From contig JAZQMK010000018.1 of assembly GCA_045543455.1 (NCBI GenBank), positions 1-54,366 of the forward strand: a DNA stretch of 54,366 nt, given 5' to 3'. The translations under genes were made by a program, and so were the position numbers. The notes below the pieces were generated by a model. That model made no database searches, was not told where the DNA came from, and was given only the letters and a program-made list of their open reading frames with translations. Source of the stretch: SIG291 sp045543455. Its GTDB lineage: Bacteria > Bacillota > Clostridia > Lachnospirales > Lachnospiraceae. Shown in pieces: positions 27,122 through 37,400 of this stretch (position 1 is the first letter of the stretch; every line of letters begins with the position of its first letter).

Positions 27122-28081
27122 ATGAACGAAGTATTACAAAAATTTCAAAATTTAGGAATTATTCCTGTAGTAGTTATCAATGATGCAGCAGATGCTGCTC
27201 CATTAGCTGACGCATTATGTGAAGGTGGTCTTCCTGTAGCAGAAGTTACATTCCGTACAGACGCTGCTGAAGAAGCTATCCGTTTAATGGTAGAAGCTCG
27301 CCCAGATATGTTTGTTGGTGCTGGTACAGTATTAACAACAGAGCAGGTTGACAGAGCTGTAGCAGCTGGCGCTAAGTTTATCGTTAGCCCAGGCTTAAAC
27401 CCAAAGATCGTTAAGTATTGTATCGAAAAGGGAGTACCTATTACACCTGGTACATCAAGCCCAACAGATATCGAACAAGCTTTAGAATTAGGTCTTGAAG
27501 CAGTTAAGTTCTTCCCAGCTGAACAATCAGGCGGTATCGCTAAGATTAAGGCTATGGCAGGTCCTTACAACAAGTTAATGTTCATGCCAACAGGTGGTAT
27601 CAACGCATCTAACTTAAAGTCATACCTTGACTTCCCTAAGATTTTAGCTTGCGGTGGTAGCTGGATGGTTAATGGTGAATTAATCAAGAATAAGCAATGG
27701 GATGAAATCAAGAAGTTAACAAGAGAAGCAGTTAACGCTATGTTAGGCTTCGAATTAAGACACATCGGTATCAACGCTACAAGCGAAGAAGAAGCTGATG
27801 GTATTGCAACTTCATTTGAAAAGTTATTCGGATTTGCTAAGAAGGTTGGCGGAAGCTCAATCTTTGCAGGTAAGGAAGTAGAAGTTATGAAGGCACCTTA
27901 CTTAGGCGCTCATGGCCATATTGCAATTGGTACTAACTACATCAACCGTGCTGTATATCATATGCAACTTCAAGGTTTTGAATTTGATATGGACACAGCT
28001 AAGTATAAAGACGGCAAGATGGTTGCTGTATACTTAAAGGGCGAAATTGGCGGATATGCTGTACATTTAGTTCAAAAGTAA
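27122..28081 (+). CDS. eda: KDPG/KHG aldolase fused to a VOC-like domain
   Basis: Residues 1-~210 are a class I KDPG aldolase: VVINDAADAAPLADAL, AEVTFRTDAAEEAIR, the Lys-containing EAVKFFPAEQSGG (Schiff-base Lys) and FMPTGGIN. It cleaves 2-keto-3-deoxy-6-phosphogluconate to pyruvate and glyceraldehyde 3-phosphate, the last step of uronate (pectin) use. Residues ~213-319 look like a glyoxalase/VOC fold (RHIGINATSEEEADGI ... HGHIAIGTNYINRAVYHMQ), which is not part of the standard ~210-residue enzyme. Codon choice is strongly biased, which suggests high expression. AAAAGGAG lies upstream and a terminator follows. Confidence 0.9.
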   Translation: MNEVLQKFQNLGIIPVVVINDAADAAPLADALCEGGLPVAEVTFRTDAAEEAIRLMVEARPDMFVGAGTVLTTEQVDRAVAAGAKFIVSPGLNPKIVKYCIEKGVPITPGTSSPTDIEQALELGLEAVKFFPAEQSGGIAKIKAMAGPYNKLMFMPTGGINASNLKSYLDFPKILACGGSWMVNGELIKNKQWDEIKKLTREAVNAMLGFELRHIGINATSEEEADGIATSFEKLFGFAKKVGGSSIFAGKEVEVMKAPYLGAHGHIAIGTNYINRAVYHMQLQGFEFDMDTAKYKDGKMVAVYLKGEIGGYAVHLVQK

Positions 28082-28097
28082 TTTTAAGTATTATATT

Positions 28098-28130
28098 AAA
28101 GAGTCTTTGCGAAAGCGAAGACTCTTTTGT
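28098..28130 (+). terminator. Terminator after the aldolase gene
   Basis: AAAGAGTCTTTGC pairs with GCGAAGACTCTTT around a GAAA-type loop, followed by a short T-rich stretch. Confidence 0.8.
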
Positions 28131-28150
28131 TGTATAATAGGCAACGCAGG

Positions 28151-28184
28151 CTGTGCATCCTATGGAATGTTTTTATTCAATAGG
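28151..28184 (+). repeat. Dispersed repeat head, copy 2 (28 of 34 match)
   Basis: The same head as at 8959-8992: GTGCATCC, GGAATG, T-run and TTCAATAGG. Here the trailing palindromic half is missing and a different hairpin follows. Confidence 0.75.
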
Positions 28185-28185
28185 A

Positions 28186-28213
28186 AAATCCCCGGAACTA
28201 AGTCCGAGGATTT
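28186..28213 (-). terminator. Terminator of the PcRGLX-like gene
   Basis: AAATCCCCGGA (28186-28196) pairs with TCCGAGGATTT (28203-28213) with one mismatch. It lies 10 bp beyond the stop of the minus-strand gene. Confidence 0.6.
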
Positions 28214-28223
28214 AATTAACATT

Positions 28224-30590
28224 TTATAAAAGTCCTGCATCGACTACAGCTGTATAGTAAGTAGCTGTAGGGATAAATGCCTGAGCAAAGTTTTTAGTTC
28301 CATTACCTGAAGATATAACTGAGTCCTCGATAATTTTCTTTGGACCTATGCTTCCTGAGAACATATGGTAAGCAACCTTTTGGAATGTAGGTAAACCGGC
28401 TTCTAAATATTTCTTATCGCCTGTTAATTCGTAAGTGATTGCTAATGCTTCAAGAATTAAAGGATTATTACCAAGCCTGCTTAGTGTAGGTAACTGCTTA
28501 TATAAGAACACGCCACTTGGAAGTAATGTATGTTCAATCAAGTCGTCAACAGCTCTTATAATCATATCTTTGATTACATCCTGCTTGCAGATACGATAAT
28601 ATCTCATAAGACTTCCGACTGCAATTGATATCATAAATGGTACTCGAATTGCTGTATTATCTGTATAAGGCGATAACCAGTGTCCGTATTCTTCTTCCCA
28701 TTCTTTAAAATGACCTACTATCCAGTCACATTTTTCTAACCAGAATTTATCATTAGTTTCAACATATAAAGCGACTAAGGTTCTCATTGCCCATCCGGTT
28801 TCCCTTGCATTTATACCGCCCTTTTGGTGGAAGAGAGGTGTGTCAAGAAGACGAAGTACATTGTGACCAATTGAAATGGCGCTGTCGTAAGCACGTTTAT
28901 TGCCTGTAAAGTGATAATAGTCTAAAAGGCCTTCAACCCATTCATGAGAGCATACCATTGTTCCGTTCTTACAGTGACCGGCAGTGTGTTCCCACTGTCC
29001 GCCAATGTGAAGAGGATTTTCGCTATAATGGCAAATGTCTACGTCCATCTGATGTTCAGCTGCAATTAAATGATAATCTAAAAATCTTCTGATACCTGAT
29101 CTTACAAATGCTAATGCGCAGGCATGTGGGTAATCATATTCATTGTTTGTCCATACCTGGGCTCCGTTACCACGACCCTGGTTGGTATAACCTGAATCAG
29201 GAGCATCGCCCCAGTTAAGCATGCCATAACAACGGGCATGGGAATCTGCTTTTGAAATAAGTGCCATTTCTACTTCCGGAACATATTTCTTAGTGAAAAT
29301 GTCAGGCATAATATTGGCATGTGCGTATACATTTGGCTCTAAGATACCACGGTCAGGCATTTGGTAGATAAGGCTTCTGTTATCTATGGATGTAAGAGTC
29401 TCGCTTGCTTCATGGAAATGTAAGAGGAATTTTTGTTCTCTTGCCATACCTGACTGCATTTCAACTCTGTCTACATTTTCAGGAACAAGCATAATACTTA
29501 AGCCCTGGCTGTCTGCTACAACTGCCTTTGGATAATTTTGCTGAGCCTGGAAAACAGTTGCACATATACCAGAGTTCTTGTCTGTTCTGTCGGCAAATAA
29601 TGTACCGTAGAATACTTCTGCAAAATGTTCGTTAGCTTCTAAAAGAAGGAATTTGGAATCAATAACCTGCTCAAGAGGATGGCCGTCCTGTCCAATATAA
29701 AATTCAGTCTTGTAGTTAGAAGTCGCAACACAGGTTCTGATATTATCTGTAGGTGTTAAAGCTTCTATTGCAGGAAGGTCCTTAATGCCGATAGTGTGGT
29801 ATACAGGACCTGTCTGGCCTTCAAGATTAACTATTAAATCGCCGCAACCTGTAGAGTCAATAACCTTTTCAGGAAGGTAAATAGATTCTAAGGTGGCTAT
29901 GTTGTTATTAACGAAAGCATTTATTCTAAATGTTAAATCCTTTAAATGTACCGGATGGTTAGTAGTATTAATAATACAGTAAGATACTTCTATGTATGAT
30001 TTTGAAGCAAATGCAGTAAGCTTAAGTTCAAAATCTAAATGCTCATCACTGTCTTTAAGGAGGTTAGTGCCCTTAGCAGTTAATACTGTAACTAGTGGAC
30101 CTTTTTCCGCGATTTCCCAGTCTTTGATGGAAATATCATACATATTGTTATCGCCATCCTTTAAAATTGGTCCACAAAACTGACTGCTTTCATATACTTT
30201 TCCAAGATATTCAAGAGAGTTAAAGATGCTATCGCTATTATTTTTAACAGAAAATTTAATTGCACCAGTATCTACATTAATAAAATCATTGTCTTGTATT
30301 ACAGTATTTGTCATATTGTATTTTAATGGAGCATCCTGCTTGTTGGTTGAGAAATTGTATGTAGCTGAGCTACATTTTGGCAAATCTACAACTGAGCGTA
30401 TAAAAAGCCATTTTACACTGTTATCATCATATTTACCTGTTACAGAGTACTGTATAGGATAAGCATGACCGTTGTAGGTAAGTGATAGGTTGCTGCAGTC
30501 ATTTAACTCGCCCTTGGCAAATGGAACTGCGAAGTAGGTGTGCTCAGCTATTCTGTCACAACTGTATAGTTCTTCGAAAAGTATGTTCAT
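28224..30590 (-). CDS. PcRGLX/YetA-like protein (PL26-type exo-rhamnogalacturonan lyase)
   Basis: A 788-residue protein without a signal peptide, so probably cytosolic. The N-terminus (AVPFAKGELNDCSNLSL then DDNSVKWLFIRSVVDLP) matches the RIFT-barrel domain of PcRGLX/YetA proteins. A beta-rich middle follows, and from about residue 440 a toroid-like helical domain with NWGDAPDSGY, GGQWEHTAGHC and RETGWAMRTLVALY. PcRGLX removes disaccharides from rhamnogalacturonan I by beta-elimination. Loss of the signal suggests action on imported oligosaccharides made by the secreted PL11 enzyme 4 kb away. Recognition is by pattern; catalytic residues were not assigned. Confidence 0.7.
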   Translation of the reverse strand: MNILFEELYSCDRIAEHTYFAVPFAKGELNDCSNLSLTYNGHAYPIQYSVTGKYDDNSVKWLFIRSVVDLPKCSSATYNFSTNKQDAPLKYNMTNTVIQDNDFINVDTGAIKFSVKNNSDSIFNSLEYLGKVYESSQFCGPILKDGDNNMYDISIKDWEIAEKGPLVTVLTAKGTNLLKDSDEHLDFELKLTAFASKSYIEVSYCIINTTNHPVHLKDLTFRINAFVNNNIATLESIYLPEKVIDSTGCGDLIVNLEGQTGPVYHTIGIKDLPAIEALTPTDNIRTCVATSNYKTEFYIGQDGHPLEQVIDSKFLLLEANEHFAEVFYGTLFADRTDKNSGICATVFQAQQNYPKAVVADSQGLSIMLVPENVDRVEMQSGMAREQKFLLHFHEASETLTSIDNRSLIYQMPDRGILEPNVYAHANIMPDIFTKKYVPEVEMALISKADSHARCYGMLNWGDAPDSGYTNQGRGNGAQVWTNNEYDYPHACALAFVRSGIRRFLDYHLIAAEHQMDVDICHYSENPLHIGGQWEHTAGHCKNGTMVCSHEWVEGLLDYYHFTGNKRAYDSAISIGHNVLRLLDTPLFHQKGGINARETGWAMRTLVALYVETNDKFWLEKCDWIVGHFKEWEEEYGHWLSPYTDNTAIRVPFMISIAVGSLMRYYRICKQDVIKDMIIRAVDDLIEHTLLPSGVFLYKQLPTLSRLGNNPLILEALAITYELTGDKKYLEAGLPTFQKVAYHMFSGSIGPKKIIEDSVISSGNGTKNFAQAFIPTATYYTAVVDAGLL

Positions 30591-30725
30591 GATAAAGCCT
30601 CCTCATAGTAATATATTATTATTATAAGATAAAAAATAAGTATTTTCTACTGATTTATAGACTAATATAGAAAAAAATACATATTTATGGTATAATAATT
30701 ACATTAATGATAGGAGTGGTGATTT

Positions 30726-31664
30726 ATGATTGATTTACATTTACATTTGGACGGGTCCTTAAGAGTAGGAACAGTGATTGATTTGGCTAAGGAACAGGGA
30801 ATTAGTTTGCCTTCCTATGATGAAGTGGAGCTAAAACCATATTTATCTGTAAAAAAGGATTGTGATAGTTTAGTTGAATATTTAAAATGCTTTGATCTGC
30901 CGCTACTGGTGTTGCAAAAGGAAAGTGCAATTGAAAGAGTGGTGTATGAGCTTATAGAGGATTTGTATTTGCAGGGTGTTTCATATGCTCAGATACGTTT
31001 TGCGCCGCAGCTTTCTACTAAGGAAGGACTGACTCAGGAGCAGGTGGTTATGGCGGCTATCAGAGGACAAAAGAGAGCTCTTAAAATGTATGCCACGATT
31101 AAGACACAGCTGATTTTGTGTTGTATGAGAAGTGATTCTAATAAAGAAGACAATGAAGAAACAGTTATGCTTGCGAAGAAATATTTAAACCAGGGTGTAT
31201 GGGGAATTGATTTGGCAGGTGCAGAGTCATTGTATCCAACAAAGGCTTTTGAAGATATATTTGCAATGGCCAAGGGTCTTAAAATTCCATTTACAATACA
31301 TGCAGGCGAAGCAGATGGACCTTTAAGTGTTAAAAAAGCAATTGAAATGGGCGCTGTAAGAATTGGACACGGAATAAGAGTAGTGGAAGATGAAAGCGTA
31401 ATTGAACTTATAAAAGAAAAGGGAATTATTTTAGAGGTGTGTGTAATCAGTAATGTGCAGACTAAGGCTTGTGAAAGTATTGAAAAACACCCAATTAAAT
31501 ATTTGTTTGACAAGGGCGTGAAGGTGACCTATAACACTGACAATATGACTGTGTCGGACACAAATTTAAAAAGAGAAAGGCAAGTGTTAAAGGACATTTT
31601 AGGATTTAGTGAAAATGAGATTCTTGCTATGGAAGGCTATGCAAAGGAAGCCTTTGGTCTCTAA
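30726..31664 (+). CDS. add: Adenosine deaminase
   Basis: Converts adenosine to inosine in purine salvage. A 312-residue protein with the metal and catalytic motifs DLHLHLDGSL (two His), HAGEADGPLSVKKAIEMGA (catalytic Glu), RIGHGIRV and YNTDNMTVSDT (metal Asp; the common form is NTDDP). The ribosome site AGGAGTGG precedes ATG 30726. It is a single gene, divergent from the PL26-like gene across 135 bp. Confidence 0.9.
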   Translation: MIDLHLHLDGSLRVGTVIDLAKEQGISLPSYDEVELKPYLSVKKDCDSLVEYLKCFDLPLLVLQKESAIERVVYELIEDLYLQGVSYAQIRFAPQLSTKEGLTQEQVVMAAIRGQKRALKMYATIKTQLILCCMRSDSNKEDNEETVMLAKKYLNQGVWGIDLAGAESLYPTKAFEDIFAMAKGLKIPFTIHAGEADGPLSVKKAIEMGAVRIGHGIRVVEDESVIELIKEKGIILEVCVISNVQTKACESIEKHPIKYLFDKGVKVTYNTDNMTVSDTNLKRERQVLKDILGFSENEILAMEGYAKEAFGL

Positions 31665-31705
31665 AAAAAACAGTGAATTAATTTTAAAAAGTAAAATAAA
31701 AACAC

Positions 31706-31734
31706 TTACAAATTTTTGTGAAGTTTGGTAAAAT
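31706..31734 (+). promoter_or_regulatory. Promoter of the CarD-like gene
   Basis: TTACAA (31706-31711), a 17-bp spacer and TAAAAT (31729-31734), about 50 bp before the ATG. Confidence 0.5.
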
Positions 31735-31783
31735 AATAACAAGGTTGCATGTTGGTTTTACTAAAGGACATGGAGGTAATTGG

Positions 31784-32293
31784 ATGTTTAATATTGGAGA
31801 ATACGTAGTATACGGTAATCAAGGGGTATGTAAAGTGGAATCCATAGGTCCTATTGATATTTTTGGTGTGTCAAAGGATAAGGAGTATTACACATTGGTT
31901 CCGGTGTACCATAACGAATCTAAGGTATATGCTCCAGTAGATAACAACAAGACAGTTATGCGTCCAATAATGAGTGAGGATGCAGTGAAAGGTTTGATTG
32001 CCCGCATTGGTGATATAGATACCATAACTATTGTCAATGAGAGAGGACGCGAGCTTATTTACAAGGAAGCTCTTCACAAATGCGACTGTGAAGAGTTAGT
32101 TAAGGTCATGAAGACTATTTACATACGTAATGAACAGCGTGCCAGGGAAGGAAAGAAGGTTACTTCCTCTGACGAAAGATATTTAAAACTGGCTGAAGAG
32201 GCATTGTATGGCGAGTTTGCAGTAGTTTTGAATATTAATAAATATGAAGTTGAATCATATATTGAAGCTAATTATAACGGGTCGGACAATTAA
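31784..32293 (+). CDS. CarD family RNA-polymerase-binding regulator
   Basis: A 169-residue protein. The N-terminal CarD/TRCF-RID Tudor-like domain is clear: FNIGEYVVYGNQGVCKVESI, then YYTLVPVYHNESKVYAPV. The helical C-terminus contains ERYLKLAEEALYGEFAVVL, typical of CarD. CarD proteins bind the RNA polymerase beta subunit at promoters. I chose ATG 31784 because GGAGG lies 6 bases before it; the computed start (31718) lies within the promoter. It is monocistronic with its own terminator. Confidence 0.9.
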   Translation: MFNIGEYVVYGNQGVCKVESIGPIDIFGVSKDKEYYTLVPVYHNESKVYAPVDNNKTVMRPIMSEDAVKGLIARIGDIDTITIVNERGRELIYKEALHKCDCEELVKVMKTIYIRNEQRAREGKKVTSSDERYLKLAEEALYGEFAVVLNINKYEVESYIEANYNGSDN

Positions 32294-32306
32294 GTCCGAC
32301 CTTTTT
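32280..32306 (+). terminator. Terminator overlapping the CarD-like stop codon
   Basis: GGTCGGAC (32280-32287) pairs with GTCCGACC (32294-32301), followed by TTTTTA. The loop contains the TAA stop codon of the gene. Confidence 0.9.
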
Positions 32307-32309
32307 ATC

Positions 32310-32338
32310 TTGAATTGAATATTACATATTGGTATAAT
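32310..32338 (+). promoter_or_regulatory. Sigma-A promoter of the methyltransferase gene
   Basis: TTGAAT (32310-32315), 17 bp, TATAAT (32333-32338), 29 bp before the ATG. Confidence 0.7.
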
Positions 32339-32366
32339 TATTTCAACAAATAATATGGAGGCAATT

Positions 32367-33137
32367 ATGACTGAATTAGAAGAATATTATAATAAATTTG
32401 ATGAGGAAAAAAGGCTTGGAAGACCTCATGGTCAGGTGGAGTTTATAACAGCTATGAAATATATTCATAAATATCTGGAGAAAATGGAAAATCCTAAGAT
32501 ATTTGATATTGGAGCAGGTACAGGAAGGTATTGTGTTGCGCTGGCCAATGAGGGCTATGATGTAAGCGCAATAGAATTAGTAAAGCACAATTTGGGTATT
32601 TTAAAGGCTAAAAACAGTACTGTTAAGGCAAGACAGGGCAATGCACTTAATCTTAAGAAATATGAAGATAACAGCTTTGATTTAACCTTGCTTTTTGGAC
32701 CGATGTATCATTTATTTTCTTTTGAAGATAAGCTTAAGGCTCTTATGGAAGCAAAGAGAGTTACTAAGCCAGGCGGATATATTATGGTTGCGTACTGTAT
32801 GAATGAATACAGTGTTTTAACCTACGGTTTTAAGGAAAAGCATATTAAGGAATGTGTTGAAGAAGGTAAGTTAGATGATACATTTCATGTGGTGGCACAG
32901 ATTAAGGATTTGTATGATTATGTGCGACTTGAAGATATTGATAAATTAAATGAGGCAGCAGGTCTAAAAAGAGACCTTATAATATCTACAGACGGTGCGG
33001 CTAATTATATAAGAACTGCTTTGCGCGAAATGGATGAAGAAGAATTTAAGTTATTTATGGATTATCATCTTTCAACCTGTGAAAGACCGGATTTATTAGG
33101 CGCAGGGGCTCATACTCTTGATATTTTAAAAAAATGA
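32367..33137 (+). CDS. Class I SAM-dependent methyltransferase
   Basis: A 256-residue protein with the SAM motif FDIGAGTGRYCVALANEGYD, the acidic AIELV after strand 2, FDLTLLFGPMYHL (motif IV) and VTKPGGYIMVAYC. Closest to the Methyltransf_11 style; the substrate is unknown. I chose ATG 32367 because GGAGG lies 5 bases before it, while ATG 32355 overlaps that site. It is followed after 19 bp by the GH3 gene, probably the same transcript. Confidence 0.8.
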   Translation: MTELEEYYNKFDEEKRLGRPHGQVEFITAMKYIHKYLEKMENPKIFDIGAGTGRYCVALANEGYDVSAIELVKHNLGILKAKNSTVKARQGNALNLKKYEDNSFDLTLLFGPMYHLFSFEDKLKALMEAKRVTKPGGYIMVAYCMNEYSVLTYGFKEKHIKECVEEGKLDDTFHVVAQIKDLYDYVRLEDIDKLNEAAGLKRDLIISTDGAANYIRTALREMDEEEFKLFMDYHLSTCERPDLLGAGAHTLDILKK

Positions 33138-33156
33138 TTTAGAAAAGAGGGATTTT

Positions 33157-34362
33157 ATGAGAAAGATTTATGTAAGCTTTTTATGTATAATTCTGTTATT
33201 GACTTTAGTGGCCTGTAAAAAGAATGATGATTTTGCGGGTGCACAGATAAAAACAGAGGTAAATACTGAAGAAAAAACTGAGGAAAAGACTGAAGAGAAA
33301 ACGCAAGAGATTACACAAGAAAGTACTACTGCAGTTAATAAAGAGGATGAAGAGATAAATCAGCTTATTGCTTCAATGACCTTAGAGGAAAAGGTTGGAC
33401 AGATGTTTATTGTAAGATGTCCGGCAAAGGAAGGTGCAAAGGATGTTTTGACATATCAGTTTGGAGGATACATTTTATTTGCAAGAGATTTTGAAAATGT
33501 TTCTGTGGACAAGCTTAAAGCAAATATAAAGTCTTATCAAGATAGTGCTAAAATACCTATGTTTATTTCTGTAGATGAAGAAGGCGGACGAGTTGTAAGA
33601 GCTTCTAAATATGCAAATTTCAGGTCGAAACCATTTTCATCACCACTGACAGTATATATTAACAGTGGTCTTGAAGGTTTAAGGGCAGATTCCCACGAGA
33701 AAAACATTTTCTTGCAAAGTCTTTCCATTAATATGAACTTGGCGCCAGTATGCGATGTAGCAGATTCAAAAAATGATTATATTTATGAGAGAACCTTAGG
33801 CACGGATGCAAGTGTAGCAGCAAAGGGGATTGCTACAATTGTGGCACAGATGGAAGCCGACAATATGATAGCTACTTTAAAGCATTTTCCAGGATATGGA
33901 AATAATGTTGATACTCATACAGGTATAGCAAGGGATAAAAGAGCTATGTCTGTGTTTATGAATGAAGATTTTCTTCCGTTTATGGCAGGTATTGAAAATG
34001 GAGCAGCATGTATTATGGTATCACATAATATAGTTGAATGTATGGATTCAACTATGCCTGCGTCACTTTCGCCAAAGGTTAATAAAATTATAAGGGAACA
34101 GCTAGGCTTTGACGGCCTTATTATAACAGACAGCCTGTCTATGAAAGCGATAACCTTATATACAGGTAATGAAGCAGCAGCAGTAATGGCGGTAAAAGCA
34201 GGTAATGACCTTTTATGTGTAGATGATTATAAGGTACAAATTCCTGCTGTTGTAGCGGCTGTAAAAAGAGGGGAAATATCAGAAGAAAGAATTGAGCAAT
34301 CTGTAGAAAAAATCTTGAAAATTAAGAAAAAGTACTACATTTTGAGACCAAAGGACTATTAA
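33157..34362 (+). CDS. GH3 (NagZ-type) beta-N-acetylhexosaminidase lipoprotein
   Basis: A 401-residue lipoprotein with lipobox LLTLVAC (Cys at about 20), then a Glu/Thr-rich spacer carrying EEKTEEKTEEKT repeats, then a GH3 N-terminal barrel. Motifs: KHFPGYGNNVDTHTG (the Asp-x-His dyad of NagZ enzymes) and IITDSLSMKAI (Asp nucleophile, about residue 325). NagZ enzymes remove GlcNAc from muropeptides or glycans, here outside the membrane. No C-terminal GH3 domain is present, as in many NagZ enzymes. Confidence 0.88.
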   Translation: MRKIYVSFLCIILLLTLVACKKNDDFAGAQIKTEVNTEEKTEEKTEEKTQEITQESTTAVNKEDEEINQLIASMTLEEKVGQMFIVRCPAKEGAKDVLTYQFGGYILFARDFENVSVDKLKANIKSYQDSAKIPMFISVDEEGGRVVRASKYANFRSKPFSSPLTVYINSGLEGLRADSHEKNIFLQSLSINMNLAPVCDVADSKNDYIYERTLGTDASVAAKGIATIVAQMEADNMIATLKHFPGYGNNVDTHTGIARDKRAMSVFMNEDFLPFMAGIENGAACIMVSHNIVECMDSTMPASLSPKVNKIIREQLGFDGLIITDSLSMKAITLYTGNEAAAVMAVKAGNDLLCVDDYKVQIPAVVAAVKRGEISEERIEQSVEKILKIKKKYYILRPKDY

Positions 34363-34403
34363 AAAATCATTGATTTTACGGGGTGGAGTAGGTTATACTT
34401 TTA

Positions 34404-34427
34404 GTGTAGCAAAAAATATATAATGTA
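34404..34427 (+). promoter_or_regulatory. 24-bp AT-rich motif upstream of the PL11 gene, shared with 50220-50243
   Basis: Begins GTGTAGC, continues through an A-run and contains TATAAT (34418-34423) 18 bp before the start codon, with AGGAGG between. An exact inverted copy lies downstream of ftsH. It may be a promoter core or a regulator site. Confidence 0.55.
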
Positions 34428-34440
34428 ATAGGAGGATATT

Positions 34441-37400
34441 ATGAAAAAGTCGAAGACTTTGAAAAGGGTAATCAGCGTAATTGTAATTTTAGCGTTATTA
34501 TTACCTGTGATTCACTTTTCACTGCCGGGAACTAAGGCTGCATCGTCTACATCTTACTCACGTCAGATGGAATCCTTAGACAGAGGCCTTGTGGCAGTAA
34601 AAACAGGTTCCGGTGTGTTTTTATCGTGGAGACTTCTTGGTACAGAAAGTTATTCCACAAAATTTAATGTATATCGCGATGGTGTAAAGATTGCATCTAA
34701 TATAAGCGATAGTACTAATTACTTAGATTCAAAGGGATCTGGAAGTTCAAGCTATTATGTACGTTCAGTTGAAAGTGGTAATGAAGTAACTGAATCCGAC
34801 AAGGTTACTCCATGGGGCAACAACTATAAGGACGTACCAATTAGCAAGCCTTCCAACACAACACTTAACGGTGAAACAGTTACTTATTCTGCAAATGATG
34901 CAACAGTTGCAGATGTGGATGGTGACGGTGCATACGAGATTATTCTAAAATGGGATCCGTCTAATGCAAAGGATAACTCTCAATCAGGTTATACATCAAA
35001 TGTGTATGTAGACTGCTATGAGATGGATGGTACAAGAAGATGGAGAATTGATTTAGGCAAGAATATCCGTGCAGGTGCTCACTATACACAGATTGTGGCA
35101 TATGATCTTAACGGCGACGGTAAGGCAGAGGTTGCAATGAAGACCGCAGACGGTACAGTTACAGGTGATGGTAAAGTAATTGGTAATGCATCTAAAGATT
35201 ATAGAAATTCAAGCGGTTATGTTCTTAGTGGTCCGGAGTACCTTACATTATTTGAGGGTGCAAGCGGCAAAGAACTTGTGACAATAGATTATAACCCACA
35301 AAGAGGAACAGTAAGCTCATGGGGCGATTCATATGGCAACAGAGTGGACAGATTCCTTGCCGGTGTAGCTTACTTAGACGGTAAGACACCAAGCCTTATT
35401 ATGTGTCGTGGTTACTATACACGTGCTGTAATAGTTGCATATGAATACAAGGGTGGTAAGCTTAATCAGGAATGGGTATTTGATACAAACAATTCAGGCA
35501 ATTCAGCATATGCCGGACAGGGTAACCATAACCTAAGTATTGCTGATGTTGATGGCGATGGAAAAGATGAAATCGTATATGGTTCAGCAGTAATTGATGA
35601 CAATGGAAAAGGTTTATACTCAACAGGCAATGGACATGGTGATGCACTTCATGTAGGTGATTTTGATCCTTCAAACAGTGGTCTTGAAATTTTCCAGGTA
35701 CATGAGGAAAAGGGCTCATCAATAGAAAGTATTCAGATGCGTAAAGCATCTAATGGTAAGACAATTTGGAGTAAAAAGTTAAGCAAGGATATAGGAAGAG
35801 GTATTATTATGAATATAGGTCCTGATTTCTATCCTTATGTAACATTAGCTTCAAGTGGCAATTACTATGATAGCAAAGGTAACAGTGTTACTTCAGCAGT
35901 AAGTGGCCTTGGTATGAACTTTGCAACATATTGGGATGGAGATCTTTATAGAGAAGGTCTTGATGGAACAACAATCAGAAAATGGGATTGGAATAATAAG
36001 AAGGTTGTAACTGTATTAAGTGGCTCTAATGTACACTCTAATAACAGTACAAAGGCAACACCTAGTCTTTCAGCAGATATTTTAGGTGACTGGAGAGAGG
36101 AAGTTATCTGGCCAACATCTGATGATAAGGCACTTCGTATTTATACAACAACAGATGTAACACAGGAAAAATTATATACACTTATGCATGACTGTCAGTA
36201 CAGACTTTCAATTGCATGGCAGAATGTGGCATATAATCAGCCACCACATACAAGCTATTATATGGGACCTGATATGCCAACACCTACAAAGCCTAATATG
36301 TATACTGTAGGAAGCTATAAGCTTGCAGGAGTATCTTCAACAGGTACACAGGCAACAACACAAGCGACTCAGGCTACACAGGCAACTCAAGCACCATCGT
36401 CTACCGTATCAAATGGATGGTATTACATTAAAAATGTAAACAGTAATAAATACCTTCAGGTAGAAAATAATAACGGATACGCAGGTGCAAATGTATGTCA
36501 GGGAACAGGTACAGGTGTTAATGGCCAAAAATGGTATGTAGAAAAGTCAAGTGATGGCTACTACACATTTAGAAGTGGATTAGGTTCATATAGTCTTGAT
36601 GTTTATGGCTGGGGCGCAGAAGACGGAACTAATATTGGCATTTGGGACAGTAATGGTTTGGATTGTCAGAAATTTGCAATCAAACAGATTTCCAGTGGAA
36701 GATATGCTGTTTTAACAAAGCTTACAGGTGAAGAAAAAGGATTGGATGTTTATAATATATCAACAGAGGATGGAGCAAATGTATGCCAGTGGTCATACTG
36801 GGGCGGAAATGGTCAGCTTTGGGTATTTGAAGCCTGCCAGGCACCAGGTTCATCATCTAACCAGTCAACTACACAGGCTACAACAGCTGCAACACAGGCA
36901 CCAACGCAGGCACCAACACAGGCTCCTTCACAAGGAACAACAGGTTCGAGTTCATGGAATTTTAGTGACTCAGGCTTTAATGGCCTTGGCACAATTTCAT
37001 CTGCAAAGACAGTTAGCGGTATTACTTTAACAGCATCTAGCTCAAAGACTATGACAATTAAGAATAGTCCGGTTTCAGTAAATGGAGCATCCTATACATA
37101 TGCATTAGCTTTGTCAGGCGGTGGAAGTACATCATATCGTTCAGTTAAGGTACCTGTAGCAGCTAACTCAACTATTAAAGTTATTTTAAAGAGCTCAGGC
37201 AGTTCAGCAAGAACTTTAGTGATTGCAGATACTTCTGGTAACAGATTAGGAACTATGTCAGCAGGAACTTCTGCTTCGTTAGCAACATATTCATATTCAG
37301 GCAATGCAGGTTATGTATATTTATATTCATCAGGAAGTGGAATTGATTTGTATAAGATTCAGGTAGATGGTGTAAGTTCAGGTTCAAACTCAGGCTCATC

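Noticed and set aside
35462..35749. 95-codon minus-strand ORF within the PL11 gene
   Set aside because: It is a His-rich shadow of the well-supported plus-strand reading frame.
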